Source: Leucobacter rhizosphaerae
GTDB lineage: Bacteria > Actinomycetota > Actinomycetes > Actinomycetales > Microbacteriaceae
Assembly (NCBI RefSeq): GCF_022919175.1
Contig: NZ_CP095043.1
Span: 868,001-932,000, forward strand
DNA: 64,000 bases
Direction of reading: 5' to 3'
In this document: positions 26,548 through 34,234 of the stretch, piece by piece
Layout of the letters: every line of letters starts with the position of its first letter
Position numbering within the stretch: the first letter of the stretch is position 1
Translations under genes and position numbers: made by a program
The notes under the pieces: generated by a model
Seen by the model: the letters and a program-made list of their open reading frames with translations, nothing else
Told to the model about the DNA's origin: nothing
The model's database searches: none

Positions 26548-27333
26548 TCAGGAGGGTGAGGTGCCGTCGGCGCGGGCCGATGCGGCGCGGGTGCGCGCGA
26601 GGGCGCGGTCCCCGAGGAGAGCAGTGATCCAGAACAGCAGCACGCCGAGCACGGCGATCACGCCGACCGCGGCGAAGAGCTGATCCATGCGGTAGCTGGC
26701 CTGGGAGCGCTGCAGGTACACGCCGAGTCCGACGGATGATCCCATCCACTCGGCGATGATCGCGCTGAAGACGACGTAGCTCGCGGAGACCTTCGCGCCC
26801 GCCACGATGCCGGGCACCGCGCCCGGCAGGCGCACGCGGCGGAGCACGGTGCCGCGGGAGGCCCCCATCGAGACGAGCAGGTCGACGAGATCGCGGTCGA
26901 CGGATCGCATCGCCGCGGCCGCGCTGATCACGACCGGGAAGAACGCGCCGAGTGTCACCACGAGGATCTTCGGCCAGGCGCCGAACCCCATCGCCGCGAT
27001 CACGATCGGCGCGAAGATCACCGGAGGGATCGCCTGACTGGCGATGAGGATCGGCTCGACCGCGCGCCTCGCGGAGTCCGAGAGGGTGAGCGCGACGGCG
27101 ATCCCGAGCCCGAGAACGGCGCCGATGGCGAAGCCGGCGACGGCGATCTGCACGGTGGCGAGCAGGTGCTCCCCGAGCAGCGTGCGGTCGTTCCAGGCCG
27201 CCTGCCACACCTGCGCGGGGGCAGGGAGCAGGTAGTCGGGAACGCCGGTGATGCGGACGAGCAGATCCCATACGAGCACGACGCCGATGACGGCGACGAG
27301 CACGGGGAGGATCTGCCGCGTGATGGTGCTCAC
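26548..27333 (-). CDS. ABC transporter permease of thiamine-precursor uptake system
   Basis: A 261-residue BPD-type permease with about six membrane helices. The coupling loop region reads LVDLLVSMGASRGTVLRRVRLPGAVPGIVAG, the EAA-like motif that contacts the ATPase. It resembles SsuC/ThiX proteins. The gene lies between the thiamine-binding small protein (gap 21 bp) and the substrate-binding lipoprotein, completing a full importer. Confidence 0.92.
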   Translation of the reverse strand: MSTITRQILPVLVAVIGVVLVWDLLVRITGVPDYLLPAPAQVWQAAWNDRTLLGEHLLATVQIAVAGFAIGAVLGLGIAVALTLSDSARRAVEPILIASQAIPPVIFAPIVIAAMGFGAWPKILVVTLGAFFPVVISAAAAMRSVDRDLVDLLVSMGASRGTVLRRVRLPGAVPGIVAGAKVSASYVVFSAIIAEWMGSSVGLGVYLQRSQASYRMDQLFAAVGVIAVLGVLLFWITALLGDRALARTRAASARADGTSPS

Positions 27334-27354
27334 GGCGGCGACAGCGGGCGGGCG

Positions 27355-27651
27355 CTAGTGCGTGATGCGCGCCGCGAGGTCCGACATGGAGGCCTCGAAG
27401 CGATCGTCCTGCGCTTCCAGGATCCGCACGTGCGTCATGTTCTGCTCGGCGCCCGAGGCGAGCACGGCCTCGTGTAGCTCGCGCATGAGCGGCCAGAGCC
27501 GGTCGGCCGGTCCCTGCACCGTGGTGCCGAGCGCGCCGACCTCGTACTCGAGGCCGCTGGATTCGATGACCCGAATCGCCGCCTCGCAGTGGGCGTAGGG
27601 CCCCCGCTCATCGCCGTGGGGTGTGGGACCTACATGGACATGGATCAACAT
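27355..27651 (-). CDS. thiamine-binding protein, MTH1187/YkoF family
   Basis: A 98-residue soluble protein of the thiamine-binding superfamily (DUF77). MLIHVHVGPTPHGDERG, CEAAIRVIESSGLEYEVGALGTTVQG and the LMRELHEAVLASGAEQ helix are family blocks. It is the first gene after the TPP riboswitch. The ATG at 27651 stands 5 nt after the 3' arm of riboswitch helix P1, and its likely ribosome site (GGAGGG) is part of the aptamer, so control of translation by ligand is expected. Members may deliver or sense thiamine, but this is inferred. Confidence 0.9.
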   Translation of the reverse strand: MLIHVHVGPTPHGDERGPYAHCEAAIRVIESSGLEYEVGALGTTVQGPADRLWPLMRELHEAVLASGAEQNMTHVRILEAQDDRFEASMSDLAARITH

Positions 27652-27656
27652 ATTGA

Positions 27657-27745
27657 CCGCTTCCCTCCGCTCGCATTACCGAGATCAGGTTTCTGGGGTG
27701 GTCCACCTCGGTCGGCGGATCTCAGCCATTCGGCCCCCCCAGCGG
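27657..27745 (-). ncRNA. TPP riboswitch (THI element)
   Basis: The minus-strand leader carries the conserved THI-box segments in order: GGGGGGCCG, then GGCTGAGAT, an ACC variable arm, [30 protein letters not shown]1 is formed by CCGCT (27745-27741) with AGCGG (27661-27657). The 3' side holds GGAGGG, which doubles as a ribosome-binding site for the thiamine-binding protein gene. Binding of thiamine pyrophosphate would therefore repress the transport operon. The motif match is strong; ligand binding itself is taken from the family. Confidence 0.93.
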
Positions 27746-27801
27746 ATGTTCACTGTGGATTTCTCACCCTAGCAGACGGGGTGCGGGGCTAGGTTCGCCC
27801 G

Positions 27802-28188
27802 TCACGCACCCAGCGCGACGACAAGACTCGCGGCCGCGAGCAGCGCGCACACCGGGGTCATCACGGCGCGCTCGGGTCGGCTGCGCGAGATCGCGTTCAT
27901 CCCGATCCCGAGCACGAAGTACCCGACCAGGATCCACGTCGCCACGCGTACGAACCCGGAGTCGCCGCCGCCGAGCAGGCCGCCGCGCGACAGCAGGATC
28001 GCGGCGAACCCGGCGTAGAGCAGCACCGAGACCGCGCTGCCGATGCGGAGCTTGCGCGGCAGGATCCGATGCTGACCGCCCCAGACGAGCGTGCCGTAGG
28101 GCTTCCCCGAGGCGACCAGGATCTGCAGGACGGCGAGCGCCGCGAGCACCAGCGTGGCGAGTGCCGCCGCGGCGAGCTGGATCGTCAT
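27802..28188 (-). CDS. small four-helix membrane protein of unknown function
   Basis: A 128-residue protein with four hydrophobic segments (about residues 3-25, 52-66, 82-100 and 108-127) and basic cytoplasmic loops (KPYGTLVWGGQHRILPRKLR). The GKPYG..VWGG motif is recognisable in small actinobacterial membrane proteins of unknown function. It is not obviously linked to the thiamine operon upstream or the DUF4383 pair. Confidence 0.7.
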   Translation of the reverse strand: MTIQLAAAALATLVLAALAVLQILVASGKPYGTLVWGGQHRILPRKLRIGSAVSVLLYAGFAAILLSRGGLLGGGDSGFVRVATWILVGYFVLGIGMNAISRSRPERAVMTPVCALLAAASLVVALGA

Positions 28189-28254
28189 GGTGGCAGTGTA
28201 TCGGGGGTGTGGTTCGCGCGGCGGGGTGCGTGCGGACGCTCGATGCAGGCGAGC

Positions 28255-28812
28255 TCAGTGCGCGTGGTGACTCGTGCCGTGCGGCACCGCGTGCTCCCCG
28301 GCCGAGGTATTCGCGAGGGCGGGCGTCGTGAGCGCCGCCACCACCATCGCCGCCGCGGTGACGGCGATCACCGTGGCACCCGGGCGTGGTGAGGCTGGGG
28401 CGCCGGACCCGGCCGAGTAGGCGCTCGCTGCCCGGAGTCGTCGCAGACGCACGGCGGCAAGCAGGGCCACGGACCAGTGCAGCACGACGAGCACCGCGAA
28501 GGGCACCCAACCTATCTGGCGGGCGAACACCAGCGCCGTCGCGGCGGCCATCACGACCACGGAGACGGCGATCGCGAGCCGCGGCGCGAGCATGCGCCCC
28601 GCGCGGAGCACCCCGAGCCCCCACACCAGCTCCGCGGCCGCCGCTGCGAGCAGCGTTCCCGCGAGCAGCCAGCCCGATTCGGCGGCGATCGCGCAGAGGA
28701 TCAACGTCGACCCGATCGCCGCTAACGCGCTCCAGATCCCGGCGAATGCGCGCCAGCCGTCGGCGAGCGCGCCCCGGACCCCCGGGAGCGCGCTCGGGTC
28801 GGTGGCAATCAT
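28255..28812 (-). CDS. membrane protein with histidine-rich C-terminal tail
   Basis: A 185-residue protein with five hydrophobic helices and a C-terminal tail ending in EHAVPHGTSHHAH. Such a tail could bind a metal, but no known family signature was recognised. The ATG at 28812 overlaps by one base the stop codon of the DUF4383 gene (TGATG), so the two are co-translated. Function unknown. Confidence 0.65.
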   Translation of the reverse strand: MIATDPSALPGVRGALADGWRAFAGIWSALAAIGSTLILCAIAAESGWLLAGTLLAAAAAELVWGLGVLRAGRMLAPRLAIAVSVVVMAAATALVFARQIGWVPFAVLVVLHWSVALLAAVRLRRLRAASAYSAGSGAPASPRPGATVIAVTAAAMVVAALTTPALANTSAGEHAVPHGTSHHAH

Positions 28813-29228
28813 CAGGCCACGAGCGGACCCGTCGGCCGCGCCACCTGCTTGTCGGCTCCCAACGCCACGCCCAGGAGCACGAGCGCGCTGCCGAGGTGGA
28901 GGATGTGGTCGGCGGTGTTCAGCGCGAGGATGTTCGCCGCGGTGTCCGCGATGAAGAACCCGACGATGCCGACAAGGAGGTAGACCGCGCCGACCGTCCC
29001 GTTGACCGCCTTCGCCGCACGGGTGTTCGCGAGTCCGGCGATGATCAGGGCCGCACCGATCGCGAGGTGCACCACGTTGTGGAGCGGGTTCACCTCGAAG
29101 ATCCCGAGCAGGAGATGCCCATCGCGCGCGATGAACCCGATCCCGCCCGTCACGGCGAAGCCCAACAGCCCCACGACCACGTACACGCCACCGAAGATGA
29201 CGCCGACGATCCTGTTGACAGATTTCAT
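28812..29228 (-). CDS. DUF4383 membrane protein
   Basis: A 138-residue protein with four membrane helices. Family hallmarks include VGLLGF near the start, the NPLHNVVHLAIGAALI motif at about residues 47-62, and a second N..DHILHLGSALVLL segment; both are the histidine-bearing repeats that define DUF4383. Function unknown. It is coupled to the His-tailed membrane protein downstream. Confidence 0.88.
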   Translation of the reverse strand: MKSVNRIVGVIFGGVYVVVGLLGFAVTGGIGFIARDGHLLLGIFEVNPLHNVVHLAIGAALIIAGLANTRAAKAVNGTVGAVYLLVGIVGFFIADTAANILALNTADHILHLGSALVLLGVALGADKQVARPTGPLVA

Positions 29229-29400
29229 GGTGTGCCCCCTTGCGATTGGTCACATGGGCGGGTCTGATCGATGCCGCATGTGTTGCCCTCCAGCTAAGGG
29301 GGTGCGAGACCGCGACGCGATGGGGTTGTGCTCGGGCGGAATCCTGCGTAGGGTCGCGCGACGCTGCCGGGGATCGCGGTCGGTCTGGTTCTCCGCGGGC

Positions 29401-29865
29401 TCAGTCCTCGGCGGGCTGGGTCGTCGGCATCCGATCCCGGTCGTACGTGATCGTCGAGTAGCCGTGCGGCGCCGCGTTACCCTCCTCGTCGATGTTCACG
29501 AACACGATGCGCTCGATGCTCAGGATCACCTTGCGGGTGATCATGTTGCGCACCTCGGCGCGCATGGCGAGCGAGGTGCGGCCGAAGGAGGTCGCGACGA
29601 GCCCCATCTCGATGAGATCGCCCTGCCGCGCGGACGCCTGGAAGTTGATCTCGGAGATGAACTTCGTGACGACGCGGTGGTTGCCGAGCTGGATGATCGC
29701 GTAGATCGCGGCCTCCTCGTCGATCCAGCGCAGCAGGCTGCCGCCGAAGAGCGTGCCGTTCGCGTTCAGGTCTTCGGGTTTGACCCACTTGCGGGTGTAG
29801 AAGTTGATGCCGTTGACGCGGGTCTCGGGGGCGTGGGAATCTGCGGAATCTGTGTGCGGTGCCAT
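29401..29865 (-). CDS. acyl-CoA thioesterase (YciA/hotdog family)
   Basis: A 154-residue hotdog-fold thioesterase hydrolysing acyl-CoA to acid and CoA. The family stretch KPEDLNANGTLFGGSLLRWIDEEAA has the active-site Asn/Gly-rich turn and Asp; FISEINFQASARQGDLIEMG and GRTSLAMRAEV follow. Length is normal. It is a single gene, divergent from the alpha/beta hydrolase downstream on the other strand. Confidence 0.9.
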   Translation of the reverse strand: MAPHTDSADSHAPETRVNGINFYTRKWVKPEDLNANGTLFGGSLLRWIDEEAAIYAIIQLGNHRVVTKFISEINFQASARQGDLIEMGLVATSFGRTSLAMRAEVRNMITRKVILSIERIVFVNIDEEGNAAPHGYSTITYDRDRMPTTQPAED

Positions 29866-29969
29866 GGTTGCGAGCCTATGCCCGCCCGGTTACGTGGGTG
29901 ATTCGGGGCTCGGGGTCAATCCGCGCAACATTGCTGCGGCGAGCGCGTCGGTGTCGTTAGCATCGCAGC

Positions 29970-30827
29970 ATGAGCATCGACTTCCCCGACCTGCCCGAGT
30001 CCGTCACAACGAAGCGCGTCCCGGTGGGTGACGGCGTGGAGATCCGCGTGCTGCGCGCGGGATCCGGCGACCCGATCCTCTTCGTGCCGGGCTGGAGCTT
30101 CTCAGCCGAGGTGTTCGTGCACCAGTTCACCGAACTCGCCGCGCACGCCGACGTGATCGCCATCGATCCCCGCGGCCACGGGCAGTCGAGCAAGCCACTC
30201 ACCGGCAACAGCTACCCGCAGCGCGGACGCGATCTCGCCGAGGTCATCGAGGCGCTCGGGCTCACGAACTTGACGCTGGCCGGCTGGTCGTTCGGGGTGC
30301 TCGACGTGCTGTCGTACCTGCAGCAGAACGGCCACGCGCGGGTAGCGAAGCTGATCCTGATCGACGAGCCGCCGCGGGTGCCGTTCGATCCCGCGAACCC
30401 CGCCGAGTGGGGCGAGGCCGGGCTCAGCCATGACGGGCTGCCGGCTTACATCCAGTTCCTGTCGACGAATCGCCAGGGGTTCCTCGAGTACATCGCGTCC
30501 GACGCGCTCGGGGTGCCCGGTGAGCGTGCCGCGCAGGATCCCGCCACCGTGAAGCTCATCGCCGACGGGGCCCAGACGCCCGAGCACATCGCGATCATCA
30601 CGGGGGTCGAAGGGCTGTCGACCGACCTCTCGGCGACCGCGATCGAGTTCGATGGCTCGGGCAAGCCGCTGTTGTTCTTCGCGAAGGACGAGTGGGCGGA
30701 CGACGCCCGGCGGTGGGTCGGAGCGAACCTCCCCCACGCGGAGTTCGCGACGATCCCGGTGCACGCCGGATTCCTCACCGAGCCCGGGGCGTTCAATGCG
30801 CGAGTGCGGGAGTTCCTGGGGAGCTAG
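29970..30827 (+). CDS. alpha/beta-hydrolase fold protein
   Basis: A 285-residue alpha/beta hydrolase. The oxyanion region ILFVPGWSFSAEVF, strand-turn IDPRGHGQSSKP, nucleophile elbow LAGWSFGVLD (catalytic Ser) and the late His in PVHAGFLTEP are in order, matching haloperoxidase/esterase-like members. The acid is probably an Asp near the FAKDEWADDA segment. Substrate unknown. It stands alone and ends just before a nested palindrome that may terminate transcription. Confidence 0.88.
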   Translation: MSIDFPDLPESVTTKRVPVGDGVEIRVLRAGSGDPILFVPGWSFSAEVFVHQFTELAAHADVIAIDPRGHGQSSKPLTGNSYPQRGRDLAEVIEALGLTNLTLAGWSFGVLDVLSYLQQNGHARVAKLILIDEPPRVPFDPANPAEWGEAGLSHDGLPAYIQFLSTNRQGFLEYIASDALGVPGERAAQDPATVKLIADGAQTPEHIAIITGVEGLSTDLSATAIEFDGSGKPLLFFAKDEWADDARRWVGANLPHAEFATIPVHAGFLTEPGAFNARVREFLGS

Positions 30828-30873
30828 GCTCCGGGCGGGGTGGGCTCTGCTACTCCCGCGCCGTTAGACCCGA

Positions 30874-30953
30874 GCCGTCATTCGGAAATGTGCCGTCAAT
30901 CGGATGGAGGCGCGCTGTTCCGTCCGAAAGAGCGCGCAAATCCGACTGACGGC
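30874..30953. repeat. nested palindrome with three GCCGTCAnTCGGA copies
   Basis: GCCGTCATTCGGA (30874-30886) and GCCGTCAATCGGA (30892-30904) are direct copies; ATCCGACTGACGGC (30940-30953) is an inverted copy. The second and third form a 14-bp stem with one mismatch (30892-30905 against 30940-30953) enclosing a perfect 7-bp stem GCGCGCT/AGCGCGC (30910-30916 and 30931-30937). The element sits between two convergent genes and could be a bidirectional terminator or a mobile palindromic unit. Confidence 0.8.
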
Positions 30954-31090
30954 CCGCCGGTGCTCATGACATCACGCTGTTGCACCCGGGCCGCGAGCAC
31001 CTCACGCGGTCCTGGGCACTCACGCGGTCGGATCCGGCCGGTTCCCTCCGCGTGACGGGCCACATCCGCCTGGCAGTCCGAGTTCCCAGC

Positions 31091-31993
31091 TCAGCGCGGC
31101 CGACCGAACTCCGCCACCGCGAGGTCGGTGCGATCGGTCACGATGCCGTCGACGCCGAGGTCGACGAGCGCCCGCATGCGCGCCGGGTCGTTCACCGTCC
31201 ACACGTGCACCTCGACGCCGTGCCGATGCGCGGCGGCGAGCAGTCGCGGGGTGAGCACGCGGATCGCGCCCTGTCGCTCCGGGATCTGGAGCGCATCGAG
31301 GCCGGCGAACGCTCGCGCGAGAATCGGTCGCGATCCGGTGCCCCCGCCCAGGGCGACCGCCGCGAGGATCCGCACGAGCGCGCCACGGCCGGGCGAGGTC
31401 GCCGGGCGTTCGGTACCGGGCACTCGCGCCGCCGCTCGGAGGGCGGTGCGGCGCCAGCGGTCCGAGAAGCTCGTGAGCAGCACCCGGTGCGCGTGGTGCG
31501 CCACGGCGCGACCCATCGGCTCGGCGGCCCCCGCGGCCTTCACATCGAGATTGAAGCAGGCCTCCGGAAAGGCCTCGAGCGCCTCCGAGAGGGTCAGCAG
31601 TCCGCCGCGGTCGGCCATGATCGCCGCGAGCTCGCGGTGCGTCACGTCGGCGATGCGCCGGGGATCCCCCGCCACCCGCGACAGATCGCTGTCGTGGGCG
31701 AGCACGACCCGTCCATCGCGCGTCAGGTGCCCGTCGGATTCGAGATAGCGCGCGCCGGCGTGCTGGGCGGCGAGGAAGGCTGCGTGCGTGTTCTCGGCGA
31801 AGGGCGCCGGAGTGGCAGTAGGTGCGGCTGCAGCAGCAGGTGCGGGGCCGGCGAGCGAGGTCGCACCCGGCGGCACGAACCCGCGGTGGGCCAGGATCCG
31901 CGGTCGCGCGGGATCCGCGAGGTATGGGTGCGGGTCAGCGCGTCGCACGGCGATCCTCACGCATATCCACTCCGGTTCCTCGGCGGGCGTCAC
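31091..31993 (-). CDS. glycerophosphodiester phosphodiesterase family protein
   Basis: A 300-residue GDPD. The family signature is clear: ILAHRGF, then ENTHAAFLAAQHAGARYLESDGHLTRDGRVVLAHDSDLSRV with the catalytic His/Glu/Asp set, and VHVWTVNDPARMRALVDLGVDGIVTDR at the end. An Ala/Pro-rich insertion of about 22 residues lies between HRGF and ENTH. The GTG start at 31993 has AGGAGA 6 nt upstream. It hydrolyses glycerophosphodiesters to glycerol-3-phosphate and alcohols. It is divergent from the phosphopantetheinyl transferase gene. Confidence 0.9.
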   Translation of the reverse strand: MTPAEEPEWICVRIAVRRADPHPYLADPARPRILAHRGFVPPGATSLAGPAPAAAAAPTATPAPFAENTHAAFLAAQHAGARYLESDGHLTRDGRVVLAHDSDLSRVAGDPRRIADVTHRELAAIMADRGGLLTLSEALEAFPEACFNLDVKAAGAAEPMGRAVAHHAHRVLLTSFSDRWRRTALRAAARVPGTERPATSPGRGALVRILAAVALGGGTGSRPILARAFAGLDALQIPERQGAIRVLTPRLLAAAHRHGVEVHVWTVNDPARMRALVDLGVDGIVTDRTDLAVAEFGRPR

Positions 31994-32080
31994 AGGTCTC
32001 TCCTGCGGACCCCGCACGCGTTCTCGACCCTACTCTGCCTCGGTCTGACCCGGGCCTCCCAGGCCCGGTACGCTACCCCC

Positions 32081-32767
32081 ATGACGGGGATTCGGACGGG
32101 CCGTGCGACCGCACCCCTGGCCCGCGGGCGACGTGTCACCCCGGAGGGCGTCACGCTGGTGTGGGAGATCGCCGCACCATCGGAATCAGCGGTGCCGCCG
32201 AAACCGCAGGATCCGGCCGCCCGTCGCCACATGTCCCGCCGCCTGCTCCGCGCGGAACTCGACGAGATCCTCCCGGGAGGGCACCTCCTCGTGCAGCAGT
32301 GCACGAGCTGCGGCAGCACGGAGCACGGCCTGCTCCGTGTCGAGCGCACCGCATCACACGCAGGCCGCGAGGCTCCAGCGGCCCCGGCTCCCCCGCTCGT
32401 CAGCGTGAGCTACGCGGGTTCGCTCGCAGTCGCCGGCATCGCACCTCCGGGGTCGCGCAGGTTCGGGATCGACGTCGAGTGGGACACGCCGGAGCGCCAG
32501 CGTGCGGCGCGCGAGGCCTTGGGAGCACCCGCGGGCGGCGCAGACCCAGACCACCCACTCCACGCCTGGACCCGCCTCGAGGCCATCGCGAAGGCTCGCG
32601 GCCGGGGGCTCCGCGACGGCTGGGAGCGGCCGAACGCAACAGGGCTCACCTGCACGGAGTTGACGCTCGAGTTCGGCTCGCGCGCGGATGGCCCGGATCC
32701 CGGCGCGGAACCCCACGCGAACCCCGGCCCGCACCCCAGCGCGATCCTGAGCATCGCACTCGGCTGA
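32081..32767 (+). CDS. 4'-phosphopantetheinyl transferase superfamily protein
   Basis: A 228-residue Sfp-like enzyme. Signature elements are RFGIDVEWD (metal-binding Asp and Glu, about residues 128-136) and WTRLEAIAKARGRGL (Glu/Lys of the WxxxEAxxK motif), with an N-terminal YAGSLAVAGIA region. These enzymes transfer phosphopantetheine from CoA to the serine of carrier domains. The neighbouring 1333-residue Pls/PosA-type synthetase contains exactly one such carrier serine, so that protein is the obvious partner (inference). Convergent with the M1 peptidase gene. Confidence 0.85.
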   Translation: MTGIRTGRATAPLARGRRVTPEGVTLVWEIAAPSESAVPPKPQDPAARRHMSRRLLRAELDEILPGGHLLVQQCTSCGSTEHGLLRVERTASHAGREAPAAPAPPLVSVSYAGSLAVAGIAPPGSRRFGIDVEWDTPERQRAAREALGAPAGGADPDHPLHAWTRLEAIAKARGRGLRDGWERPNATGLTCTELTLEFGSRADGPDPGAEPHANPGPHPSAILSIALG

Positions 32768-32819
32768 GCGAGCCAGCCAGCCAGGGAGGCACAGCAAACA
32801 CCGCCGAGCCCCGCCCCAC

Positions 32820-34163
32820 CTACACCCGCGGCGGCAGCTCCGGCAGCGCGGTCCCGTCGAGCCAGTCCCGCCACACGTCGCCCAGCGACGCCGGGCTCAG
32901 CGCCTCGGCGTGCGCCCGGAAGTCCGCCGTCGTGACGAGCGCGTGCCGCTGCGCCTCCGCCCAGCTCTGCAGCAGCATCTCGAACAGCACCGCCCCGAGC
33001 CTGCGCCGCAGCGCCTCCAGCACGAGCGCCCCGCGCTTGTACACCCGGTCGTCGAACATGTCGGCGGGCCCGGGATCGGCGAGGCACAGATCCTGCGGCA
33101 GCGCCGCGAGCCGCATGTGGTGCAGCTCGGCGAGCTCCGCGATCGACGGCCCGCCCGACGCCTCCGACCAGATCCACTCCGCGTAGCACGCGAAGCCCTC
33201 GTTGAGCCAGATGTCCTGCCACCGCGCGATCCCGACACTGTTGCCGAACCACTGGTGCGCGAGCTCGTGAGCGATCAGCCGCTGCTCCGACGGCGCGCAG
33301 TGGTTCACCCCGAAGGTCGCCATGCCCTGCGCTTCGAGCGGGATCTCCAGCGCCTCCTCGCACACGACGATCGAGAGAGCGTCCTGCGGGTACGCCCCGA
33401 ACCAGCGCTCGAACACCGTCAGCATCTGCTCGACCGGCGCGAACGCCTCTTGCACACGCGCCGCCTGCGCGGGCGGCGTGATGAGCCGGGCGCGGCCGAG
33501 CGGGAACTCCGCGTACGCCCCCACGTGGGCGGCGAGCAGGTACGTCGCGGTCGGCACGTCGCTCGTGAAGGTCCAGGTGCGCTTGCCCCCGCGCGTCGAC
33601 ACGGCGCCCGGCACGCCCGTGACATCGACGAAGAACTCGCGGTCGCAGGTCACGCGGACGTGGTACGTGGCGCGGTCGTCGACCCGGTCGTTGCACGGGA
33701 ACCACGTCGGCGCCCCGCTCGGCTGCGACGCGACGAGGGCGCCGTTCTCGAGCTCCTCCCACCCGATGAGCCCCCAACGCGACCGGGTCGGCCCGGGCCG
33801 CCCCGCGTACTCGATGGCGAGCTCGAGCGTGTCCCCCGCGTCGAGCGGCGCCGCGAAGCGCACGTGCACGGACCGATCCCGCTGCACCACCTGTTTGTGC
33901 ACATTGCCGTTCACCCGCACCTTGCCCACCTGGAGCCCGATCAGGTCGACGCGGATCGCCGACGTCGCCTCCACGATCCGCACCGACAGCGTCGCGACCC
34001 CCACGAGCCGGTTCGACCGCGGGGTGTAGTCGAGGTCGAGCGCGTAGCGGGTCACCGAATAGCGTGCGTCGCCCGAGTGCGGCAGGTACGGGTCGGGCGT
34101 GTAGGGGTGCGCGGGCCGCGGCAAGCGGGGCGGAGTGCGGGGCGGAGTCGACTGCGGCGGCAT
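32820..34163 (-). CDS. M1-family metallopeptidase
   Basis: A 447-residue zinc aminopeptidase of family M1. The zinc site reads HELAHQWFG followed 18 residues later by Glu in WLNEGFACYAEW. The N-terminal beta domain (YALDLDYTPRSNRLVGVATLSV) is normal; the usual GAMEN substrate motif is replaced by GMATFG. The C-terminal ARM region is short, so the protein is about half the length of classical PepN. The start is uncertain: ATG at 34163 is chosen, and GTG codons at 34187 and 34226 are alternatives. It follows the synthetase gene on the same strand and may process or degrade its product. Confidence 0.88.
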   Translation of the reverse strand: MPPQSTPPRTPPRLPRPAHPYTPDPYLPHSGDARYSVTRYALDLDYTPRSNRLVGVATLSVRIVEATSAIRVDLIGLQVGKVRVNGNVHKQVVQRDRSVHVRFAAPLDAGDTLELAIEYAGRPGPTRSRWGLIGWEELENGALVASQPSGAPTWFPCNDRVDDRATYHVRVTCDREFFVDVTGVPGAVSTRGGKRTWTFTSDVPTATYLLAAHVGAYAEFPLGRARLITPPAQAARVQEAFAPVEQMLTVFERWFGAYPQDALSIVVCEEALEIPLEAQGMATFGVNHCAPSEQRLIAHELAHQWFGNSVGIARWQDIWLNEGFACYAEWIWSEASGGPSIAELAELHHMRLAALPQDLCLADPGPADMFDDRVYKRGALVLEALRRRLGAVLFEMLLQSWAEAQRHALVTTADFRAHAEALSPASLGDVWRDWLDGTALPELPPRV

Positions 34164-34234
34164 CTCGGGTTTCGGGTTCGGGATCACGGGCCGGAGCGGA
34201 TCCCGGGCCTCGAAGCAGTCTCGCACAGGATCGA

